The position numbers were made by a program, and so were the translations under genes. From positions 1-64,000 of the forward strand of contig JBBSUC010000031.1 of NCBI GenBank assembly GCA_038235275.1: 64,000 bases of DNA, written 5' to 3'. Below, piece by piece: positions 9,045-16,277 of the stretch; position 1 is the first letter of the stretch, and the number at the start of each line of letters is the position of its first letter. This stretch comes from Persicitalea sp038235275. Lineage in GTDB: Bacteria; Bacteroidota; Bacteroidia; Cytophagales; Spirosomataceae. Under the pieces are notes generated by a model. That model did not search any database. It was not told where the DNA came from and saw only the letters and a program-made list of their open reading frames with translations.

Positions 9045-9914
9045 TTGACAACACGTATAGATAATTTTCAGAACGCAATAAAAAGCTTTTACATGTGGAT
9101 GCGCCGGCGGCCGCCCCTGGTATCGGTTGTGATAACCTGCTACAACCACGGACGTTTTTTGCCTGATGCTATCGACAGTGTGTTCTCCCAACATTGGGAG
9201 TTGTCAGGTTCGTTTGCGCCACAATGGTCGCCATTTGAAATACTGGTAGTAGATGATGGCTCGACCGACGATACCCGAGCCGTCGCAAAACGCTATCCTC
9301 GCGTTCGGTATATCTACCAAAGCAATCAGGGACTATCGGCTGCCCGAAATACTGGAATTAAAAAGAGCAAAGGAGATTTTCTGGTCTTCCTCGACGCCGA
9401 CGACTGGCTCTACTCCAACGCACTTTTCGTTGGCCTTGAATTCATGCAATCCCATCCCGAAGTTGCTTTTGTCTCCGGTAAGTTTGACAAAGTCGATATC
9501 GACAAAAACTTAATTTCGGCGGAAGGCAAAGATTTCGCTCAGGATTACTACCTAAGGTTACTGGAAGGAAACTATATTGCGATGCACGCTACGGTCATGT
9601 ACCGACGGGAGTTATTCGATACTTTCGCGTTCGACACCTCGCTAAACGCCTGTGAAGATTACGATATGTACCTCAAGATTGCCCGCGTGAAGCCGATAGC
9701 CCACCATACCCACAGAATAGCGGCTTACCGTCAGCATGGTAAGAACATGTCGGGTAATATTCCTATGATGCTTTCGGCTGCGCTCCAGGTATTGGCACGG
9801 CAACAGCCGGGCTTGCGTAACGAGGCGGAAAGGCAGGCTTACGACCGGGGAGTGAAATTCTGGACAGAATACTACGAAGGCGAAATGAACCGCCAGGCGG
9901 GCTTAGGAAAATAG
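9045..9914 (+). CDS. GT2 glycosyltransferase
   Basis: A GT2 transferase of up to 289 residues. It shows LVSVVITCYNHGRF, EILVVDDGSTDDT (65-77) and the DADD metal site at 117-120 (numbering from the TTG). The start is uncertain: the frame opens with TTG at 9045, but the ATG at 9093 gives a 273-residue protein with a normal short lead before the first strand, and no strong ribosome-binding site decides it. It belongs to the plus-strand glycan run after wzm-wzt. Confidence 0.85.
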   Translation: MTTRIDNFQNAIKSFYMWMRRRPPLVSVVITCYNHGRFLPDAIDSVFSQHWELSGSFAPQWSPFEILVVDDGSTDDTRAVAKRYPRVRYIYQSNQGLSAARNTGIKKSKGDFLVFLDADDWLYSNALFVGLEFMQSHPEVAFVSGKFDKVDIDKNLISAEGKDFAQDYYLRLLEGNYIAMHATVMYRRELFDTFAFDTSLNACEDYDMYLKIARVKPIAHHTHRIAAYRQHGKNMSGNIPMMLSAALQVLARQQPGLRNEAERQAYDRGVKFWTEYYEGEMNRQAGLGK

Positions 9915-10035
9915 AACTTGGTTTACCGAATTTGTCAAAGTATTAAATCAATAAATCATCAAAACGATCATAAAAAAATACGCTCCCGCAGCGGTACTTC
10001 ACTGGCTGCACCGGGCCGGGTTCAATTCCAGCTTT

Positions 10036-10692
10036 GTGCCCGCTACGGGCAAGGTGTGGCCCGGCGATTTGAAACGCCTCAGTCCGCTTAGCACCGAATT
10101 TGGATATGATCGAGGAGGACCGGTGGACCGGTATTACATCGAAAACTTCCTGCACCAGCAGGCCTCTTGCATCAAGGGACGGGTGTTGGAGATCGGCGAG
10201 AACCTTTACACGCTTCGGTTTGGCGGGACTCAGGTAGTAAAAAGTGACGTTCTGCACGTACAAAGCGGTAACCCGCAGGCTACGTTCGTGGGCGATTTGA
10301 GCGATGCCCCGCACCTGCCCGATAACACTTTCGACTGCATTATTCTCACGCAGACCCTGCAATTCATCTATAACGCGAAAGGCGCACTCGCAACGTGCGA
10401 ACGTATCCTTAAGCCTGGGGGAGTATTGCTGTTGACGTCGCCGGGAATCAGCCATATCGGCCACGATCAGTGGAAGGACAGCTGGCTGTGGTCCTTCACC
10501 TCGGCCTCCATGAAAAGAATGCTATCGGAATTCTTTCCTCCGCCCAGCATCGATGTCGGTACCTACGGAAATGTCTTCATTGCCACCGCTTTCCTTTATG
10601 GAATGAGCGTTTTGGAGGTCACCAAAGAACAGCTCGATTTTTGCGATCCCAGTTACCAGGTCATTATTACAGCCAAGGCGGTCAAACCATGA
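10036..10692 (+). CDS. Class I SAM-dependent methyltransferase
   Basis: A methyltransferase of 218 residues from the GTG at 10036. It has the glycine motif VLEIGENLYT, the acidic DLSDAPHLPDNTFDCIILTQ region and the LKPGGVLLL motif typical of class I enzymes. Such proteins in glycan clusters methylate sugars or end-cap chains, which would suit a Wzt with a terminal-recognition domain; that link is inference. The reading frame stays open upstream to a stop near 9951 and encodes a family-like lead (LHWLHRAGFNSSF) but no ATG, GTG or TTG before 10036, so the true start may be non-standard. The stop overlaps the next gene's ATG by four bases. Confidence 0.8.
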   Translation: MPATGKVWPGDLKRLSPLSTEFGYDRGGPVDRYYIENFLHQQASCIKGRVLEIGENLYTLRFGGTQVVKSDVLHVQSGNPQATFVGDLSDAPHLPDNTFDCIILTQTLQFIYNAKGALATCERILKPGGVLLLTSPGISHIGHDQWKDSWLWSFTSASMKRMLSEFFPPPSIDVGTYGNVFIATAFLYGMSVLEVTKEQLDFCDPSYQVIITAKAVKP

Positions 10693-11726
10693 GTCCTTTA
10701 TTCAGGAAGTGGTGGCGCAAAATGAAGCCGGAGCCGCGGGCTATCATCCTAATGTACCACCGGGTGGATGAGCCAACTTGCGATCCGTGGCAGTTGTCAG
10801 TCAGCCCGGCCCATTTTGAGCAACAGTTGCGTCAACTGCGTCAAAACTGGCGGCCCACTTCGCTCGCTGAGTTAGTGCAGGACATAAAGTCCGGCACCGT
10901 TCGTAAACGAAGCGTAGCTCTGACGTTCGATGATGGATATCTCGACAATTTTATCCACGCAAAACCCCTGCTTGAAAAATACGGAATACCCGCTACCTTC
11001 TTTGTTACGACAAAAAACTACGAACGACAATTGTCTTTCTGGTGGGACGAACTTCAAACCCTAATTCTAGAAACCCCTCATTTGCCCGAACGATTGACCC
11101 TATCTATCGCTACTGAATCATTTACTTTTGAGATAGGTCCGGAAAGTACCTTAACACCCTCACTCCTGGAAAAACACAAAACATGGTTGGCGGCGGAAGA
11201 CATTTCAGCACCGACGCTAAGGTGCCAGTTATACTATGATGTGTGGCGTAGATTAAGACCGCTCCCAGATGATGAGCAACAGAATATCTTGGCAGTAATA
11301 AGGCAATGGGCTAATCTTTCTGCCAACCTGAATGGAAGCCCGGTTCGTATGGAATCCCATCAACTACAAAGCCTGGCCTCCCATTCATTATTCAGCATTG
11401 GCGCGCATACCGTCACTCATCCCGCTCTGGCCGAGCATCCTGCACAAATGCAATTGGGGGAAATTAGGGAAAGCAGACAGTCCCTTGAGAAAATGTTAGG
11501 CTGTTCGGTGAAGTTCTTTGCCTACCCTTACGGAAGTTATAATTCAGACAGCGTAACTATAGTGAAAGAGGAAAATTTTGAGGCAGCGGTCACCACCCAT
11601 GAGGGAGTGGTGACCCGATCGAGTAATCCGTGGAAATTGTGCAGGTATCAGGTAAATAACTGGGATGGGAAAACATTCGAAGCAAAAATCAATTCATGGT
11701 TCAAAAAACAGGAAAACACGTTTTGA
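10689..11726 (+). CDS. Polysaccharide deacetylase (NodB-like)
   Basis: A 345-residue carbohydrate esterase family 4 protein that would remove N- or O-acetyl groups from a polysaccharide or lipid-linked sugar. It has AIILMYHRV near 18-26, the metal-binding TFDDGY at 79-84, PATFFV at 101-106, and HTVTHPAL with the zinc histidines in the second half. A roughly 110-residue insertion of low conservation lies between these blocks. No clear signal peptide is seen. It overlaps the methyltransferase stop (ATGA) and is the last gene of the plus-strand run, ending nine bases before a convergent gene. Confidence 0.85.
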   Translation: MSPLFRKWWRKMKPEPRAIILMYHRVDEPTCDPWQLSVSPAHFEQQLRQLRQNWRPTSLAELVQDIKSGTVRKRSVALTFDDGYLDNFIHAKPLLEKYGIPATFFVTTKNYERQLSFWWDELQTLILETPHLPERLTLSIATESFTFEIGPESTLTPSLLEKHKTWLAAEDISAPTLRCQLYYDVWRRLRPLPDDEQQNILAVIRQWANLSANLNGSPVRMESHQLQSLASHSLFSIGAHTVTHPALAEHPAQMQLGEIRESRQSLEKMLGCSVKFFAYPYGSYNSDSVTIVKEENFEAAVTTHEGVVTRSSNPWKLCRYQVNNWDGKTFEAKINSWFKKQENTF

Positions 11727-11734
11727 GCCATTGA

Positions 11735-12775
11735 TCAATTTTTCGCTTTGAGACCAGTACTTTGTAAAGCTGCTTTTACATATTTTTTCAGACCCAAAAG
11801 TTCCAGGGCAATTTTCGTATAGAGTTTGGATAATTCCCAACTTATATGGGGGTTTATGTGCAACCGTAAAATTTCCCGGGTGTTCGCATTCACACTTTTC
11901 AGGTTCCGGTGCTTATGCCAAAGCTTGGTAGTGTAAGTAACCGTGTATTCGGCCCAAACTTTTTTGGATTCAAACAAAACTTCTTTTTTCCTATCTTCTG
12001 GTAGGTGGTTCTGGATAATTCCCATTACAAAACGGATATCCCGGATGGACTGCGCAGTAGAAGTCTTTTCGCTCGATATGGAGGTTGTATGCGTTCGATA
12101 CTGTGCTAACACGTGGGGGGTATATGCTACGGGGTAATAACGGGCGATGCGCACCCACATCTCCCAGTCTTCGCCGTAGGTTACTCCATAGAAAGCTCCC
12201 AGATGCTCGTACACCGACCGCCGCACCACCTTCGTCACGTACTGTAGTCGTTGCCGCGTGGCAATCTTGGCCAACCAGTCCTCCAGCACCCCTTCCCGCT
12301 CCATCTCTGCGGAGTTTTGCGTATACATCCGACTGCCCGACTCGTCGATATGATGATAGTTGCAGAATGCTGCGCCTGCCTGCGGATACCGCGCCAGCAG
12401 CCCGCCCAACTCCGCGTAGAAACCCGGCAGCACCAAGTCATCGCCGTGCAGCAGGTGCACCAACTCCCCGCGCGCGCGGTTGAGGCAAGTCTCGAAGTTG
12501 CGCAGGCTGCCCACGTTGGTCGGCTGGCGGAAGTAGCCCACCCGTCCCCGTCCCAGCTCCTCGACCACCGCTTGCACGTCGGCGTCGGTACTAGCGTCGT
12601 CGACTACCTCGATCTGCATATGGGCAGGGCCGGGGTCCTGAGCCAGGACCGACTCGATGGCTTGGGGCAAAAAGTGGGTGCAGTTGTAAGCCGGGATCAT
12701 GACCGACCACAGGGGGCGGTCGGCTTGGGGGGGCAGGGGCGCGATGAGCGGCGGGGCCTGAGGAAGGCGGTCCAT
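11735..12775 (-). CDS. GT2 glycosyltransferase with mosaic composition
   Basis: A 346-residue GT2 transferase: WSVMIPAYNCTHF (23-35), EVVDDAST (56-63), and the metal-binding HGDD (110-113). It is convergent with the deacetylase gene and stands alone on the minus strand. The 5' two-thirds (about 12130-12775) is markedly GC-rich, with runs such as CGCGCGCGCGG, while the 3' third (11735-12120) is AT-rich and lysine-rich. That break suggests recombination between two glycosyltransferase genes, or a recently acquired catalytic half. Substrate unknown. Confidence 0.85.
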   Translation of the reverse strand: MDRLPQAPPLIAPLPPQADRPLWSVMIPAYNCTHFLPQAIESVLAQDPGPAHMQIEVVDDASTDADVQAVVEELGRGRVGYFRQPTNVGSLRNFETCLNRARGELVHLLHGDDLVLPGFYAELGGLLARYPQAGAAFCNYHHIDESGSRMYTQNSAEMEREGVLEDWLAKIATRQRLQYVTKVVRRSVYEHLGAFYGVTYGEDWEMWVRIARYYPVAYTPHVLAQYRTHTTSISSEKTSTAQSIRDIRFVMGIIQNHLPEDRKKEVLFESKKVWAEYTVTYTTKLWHKHRNLKSVNANTREILRLHINPHISWELSKLYTKIALELLGLKKYVKAALQSTGLKAKN

Positions 12776-13076
12776 AATTGGAATTTTCTTAAAAAAAATT
12801 GTCTACGCAAGATAGTAATTTGATTTATATTATTATCCTCTTTTTTTTGATGACTTTTTTTGGTGATTTGGAAATAGTGCAGATTTACGGACCTTCATCC
12901 TTCATTTAAAAACGGTGTTAATAGTTATAAAATGTCACTTAATTTAAATGAAAAATAAAATTACATCTTGACTATTTTTTAAATATAAGGTACGATATTT
13001 GTTAACTTATAGTAACAGAATAAGATATACACGCACGAGCCGAGAAGAAGAAGTATGAAGTCAATCGCTCTTGCCA
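12776..13076. promoter_or_regulatory. AT-rich divergent intergenic region
   Basis: About 300 bases of very AT-rich DNA lie between the divergent GT2 and DUF1800 genes and probably carry both promoters. On the plus strand GATATTTG near 12993-13000 is one base from the TAnnTTTG -7 consensus. No gene is visible. Confidence 0.35.
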
Positions 13077-14708
13077 ATGCCTTATTTAAGTCAACGTACT
13101 GCACCGCTCAGTACAGAAGATGCTTCGCATCTGCTGCGGCGAGCCACCTTTGGTCCTACCCCCCCCGAAATCGGAGATTTTACGGGACTCACCCCTACGC
13201 AGGCTCTACGGGCGCTCGTTGACAACGTAAGCTACGTTAGCAATCCTCCCCCCCCCGTCGAGATAGATGAATCGAGGCCTGACGCCGGACAGCCTTTCCT
13301 CGACAAACCTTACAAAGGCGCCCGAAATTACTTTTTTGGCACTTATGTAAGGTTTTGGTGGATGGGACAGATGATTCGGCAGGATGTTCCCGTATCGTTG
13401 CTGGACAAACTCACGCTCTTCTGGCAGAATCACTTCGTCACTACCCGAACCGTTGTGAACGACTATCGCTTTATTGACCGCTACCTGCGCTTGCTCCGCA
13501 ATGGTGCCCTGGGAAATTTTAGAACGCTGGTCAAAGATGTCACCAAGGATCCGGCCATGTTGCGCTACCTCAATGGCGATCAAAACAATAAGAACAGCCC
13601 CAATGAGAACTACGCTCGCGAACTTCAGGAGCTTTTCACGGTAGGAAACAAGGATTTTGCCGGTAACAATAACTACACCGAGGACGACGTAAAGGCGGCC
13701 GCCCGTATCCTGACGGGTTGGACCGACACCAATTTCAATAAGGAAGGTTCGACCAACTTCGAAACGGTTTTTGACAGCAGTAAGCATAATACTTCCAACA
13801 AGGAGTTTTCCCCGTACTACGCCAAGGCGGTAATTACGGGCAGGTCGGGTCCAACTGCGGGCGATGAAGAACTCGACGATCTGGTAGCTATGCTGCTCGA
13901 CCACCCCGAGACCCCAAAGTTTATCTGCCGCAAATTGTACCGCTGGTACGTCAATCCCAACGTGACGCAGGAGATGGAGGATAACGTCATCGTTCCGTTA
14001 GCCGCATTTTTCAAGAGTCCGGAAAACGACTATGCGATCCTGCCCGTCGTGCAGAAACTTTTGATAAGCGATGTTTTCTATGATCCGGCCAATCGGGGTG
14101 CCATCGTGAAGTCGCCCGCTGAGTTGGTGCTTGGTTCGCTGCGGTTCTTTGAGCTACCCCTGCCCGATATGACAACTGATTACGCGGCTTTCCGCCGCTA
14201 CATGGTGTTCATCGACAGAATATTGACTGAGATGCAACTCAGATTCCTCGAGCAGCCTTCGGTGTTCGGTTACGAGCCTTACTATCAGCCAGGCTACTCG
14301 AAGAATTGGATGAACACGGCTACCATTACCCTCCGGAAAAAATATATCGACGCTCTGGTTTTGGGTTATATCGAGGTGAAGCCTGGCTATAATCTGGGAA
14401 TCGATTTTCTGGCCTGGGTGACTTCGATGCAGCCCAATTTCTCCGATTTGAACACACCCGCCATCCCCTGCGACGCGGTGCTGAACGGATTTATTAAAAA
14501 TCTGTTTGCTACCGACCTATCTCAAGCACAAAAGGATTTTCTGATCGATACCGTCATGATGATGGGTTTCAGCCGCACGAATTGGCTTTTTGAGTGGAAT
14601 GCTTACCGGGCCGACCCCGCCAACAGAGACAAGCGAAATACGATCCTTTACCGAACCAAAGCCCTAATGCAATACCTGCTATCCATGGCGGAATATCACG
14701 TATTCTAG
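13077..14708 (+). CDS. DUF1800 family protein
   Basis: A 543-residue DUF1800 protein: the N-terminal HLLRRATFGPT and an internal ARELQELFTVG stretch are characteristic. Function of the family is not established; it is nearly always paired with a DUF1501 gene, as here, 27 bases downstream. No signal peptide is evident at this start. I used the ATG at 13077; a TTG six bases upstream is in frame, and an ATG at 13054 is in a different frame. Confidence 0.85.
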   Translation: MPYLSQRTAPLSTEDASHLLRRATFGPTPPEIGDFTGLTPTQALRALVDNVSYVSNPPPPVEIDESRPDAGQPFLDKPYKGARNYFFGTYVRFWWMGQMIRQDVPVSLLDKLTLFWQNHFVTTRTVVNDYRFIDRYLRLLRNGALGNFRTLVKDVTKDPAMLRYLNGDQNNKNSPNENYARELQELFTVGNKDFAGNNNYTEDDVKAAARILTGWTDTNFNKEGSTNFETVFDSSKHNTSNKEFSPYYAKAVITGRSGPTAGDEELDDLVAMLLDHPETPKFICRKLYRWYVNPNVTQEMEDNVIVPLAAFFKSPENDYAILPVVQKLLISDVFYDPANRGAIVKSPAELVLGSLRFFELPLPDMTTDYAAFRRYMVFIDRILTEMQLRFLEQPSVFGYEPYYQPGYSKNWMNTATITLRKKYIDALVLGYIEVKPGYNLGIDFLAWVTSMQPNFSDLNTPAIPCDAVLNGFIKNLFATDLSQAQKDFLIDTVMMMGFSRTNWLFEWNAYRADPANRDKRNTILYRTKALMQYLLSMAEYHVF

Positions 14709-14735
14709 TCATACCAAAAATTGAGTTATATCCTT

Positions 14736-16277
14736 ATGAAACGTAGAGACTTTCTAACGGCGGCCGCAACTACTGCCGCCTCTTCGATGGTGCTGCCGAT
14801 GCGGTTGGATGGTTTCGGGGTGAAGGCCCTGGGCCGAAACTCGGCCTTAGTTCGTTCCCTGATGGGAACTGCCGCCGCCTACCAGGACCGGGTGCTGGTA
14901 ATTATTTATCTCAACGGCGGCAACGACGGTCTCAACACCGTCATACCGAGGGACCAATATTCTGAGTACATGAATTTGCGAAGCGGCATCGCCATTCCTG
15001 AGAGCAAAGTCCTGCCCCTGGCGGGCAACGACGCCACGGGGTTTCACCCCAGCCTCGCGGGTTTACAGTCCCTTTACAATGAGGGCAAGCTCTCGATCAT
15101 CCACTCAGTATCCTATCCCAATCCCAGCCGCTCTCACTTCCGCTCGACGGATATTTTGATGACCGCCGTGTCTGCCGACCAAACCGAAACCAGCGGCTGG
15201 GCGGGGCGCTATCTGGAAGATCGCTTTCCGGGCTATCCTGAGCAATATCCTAACGCCACGATGGAAGACCCGCTGGCAATCCAAGTCGGCTACCTTACCT
15301 CTACCACTCTACTGGGTAGCCAGCAGCCCATGGGTGCCGCAATCAACGATCCCGATAGTTTTTATGCATTGATCAACGATAAATTCGAACCCACGGGGAC
15401 CGATCTTCCCTGCTGCGATGCAGGGGACCTGATCGCTTATATCCGTAAGCAGCAGATACTATCCATTGGTTACGCGGCGGAGATAAAGAAAGCCGCCGAC
15501 ACCGGCACTAATATGGCGGCCTATCCACCTGATTCGGCCAAGAATTCTTTAGCCGAACAACTGAAGATCATTTCCCGGCTTATTCATGGTGGTCTGAAAA
15601 CTAAAATATATTTTGTTTCCCTTTTGGGTTTCGACACCCACGCCAGTCAGGTAGCCTCTTCAGATAACATTACGGGCATCCACGCCTCACTGCTCTACAA
15701 TCTTTCTACGGCTATTTACACTTTCCAACAAGATCTCGGTATGCAGGGGATCGAGGACAAAGTGGTTGGTATAACCTTCTCGGATTTCGGTCGTCGCGCC
15801 ACTTCCAACGCTTCCAAAGGTACTGACCACGGCGTGGCGGGGCCTATGTTTGCATTCGGCACGGCGGTTAAGCGGCAAACCGTAGGTGTGAATCCTGATC
15901 TGACGAACGGCTTGTTATCGACAAGCTCGTTTCCATGGGAAAAGCAACGCGACATCGCCATGCAAATCGACTTCCGGCGCGTTTATGCCGATGTGCTGAA
16001 CGACTGGTTCGGTACAAAGGCCACCAAAACCGACCAACACTTGTTCGGCCATTTCAGCACCATTTCCCTCTTCTCGGATGCCATCGAGACGGTTGCCTCC
16101 GGCCATTGGAACGACAATGGAGTCTGGACGGCGGGACGCCCGCCTTTTGCCAACGAATACGTCCGCATCAATGCAGGTCACGATGTGCAGGTAAACGGTC
16201 CTATTACGGTCAGGAATATCCAGATGAATGGAAATTTAATCTTTACGGGCAACTTTGGGCTGAATATTACGGGTTGA
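14736..16277 (+). CDS. DUF1501 family protein with Tat signal and C-terminal G8-like segment
   Basis: A 513-residue DUF1501 protein, partner of the DUF1800 gene. The N-terminus MKRRDFLTAAATTAASS is a twin-arginine signal, so the protein should be exported folded. The body has the family's YLNGGNDGLNT and later GFDTHASQ and FSDFGRRATSN motifs, which place it near sulfatase/alkaline-phosphatase-like folds; no enzyme activity is known to me. The last 50 residues (GHWNDNGVWTAGRPP onward) look like the start of a G8-type or surface adhesion domain, which ends abruptly where the GC-rich kinase gene begins. The C-terminus may be truncated. Start taken at ATG 14736 rather than the TTG at 14721. Confidence 0.85.
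   Translation: MKRRDFLTAAATTAASSMVLPMRLDGFGVKALGRNSALVRSLMGTAAAYQDRVLVIIYLNGGNDGLNTVIPRDQYSEYMNLRSGIAIPESKVLPLAGNDATGFHPSLAGLQSLYNEGKLSIIHSVSYPNPSRSHFRSTDILMTAVSADQTETSGWAGRYLEDRFPGYPEQYPNATMEDPLAIQVGYLTSTTLLGSQQPMGAAINDPDSFYALINDKFEPTGTDLPCCDAGDLIAYIRKQQILSIGYAAEIKKAADTGTNMAAYPPDSAKNSLAEQLKIISRLIHGGLKTKIYFVSLLGFDTHASQVASSDNITGIHASLLYNLSTAIYTFQQDLGMQGIEDKVVGITFSDFGRRATSNASKGTDHGVAGPMFAFGTAVKRQTVGVNPDLTNGLLSTSSFPWEKQRDIAMQIDFRRVYADVLNDWFGTKATKTDQHLFGHFSTISLFSDAIETVASGHWNDNGVWTAGRPPFANEYVRINAGHDVQVNGPITVRNIQMNGNLIFTGNFGLNITG

Noticed and set aside
13206..13904. 232-codon minus-strand frame inside the DUF1800 gene
   Set aside because: It is an antisense shadow without family motifs.
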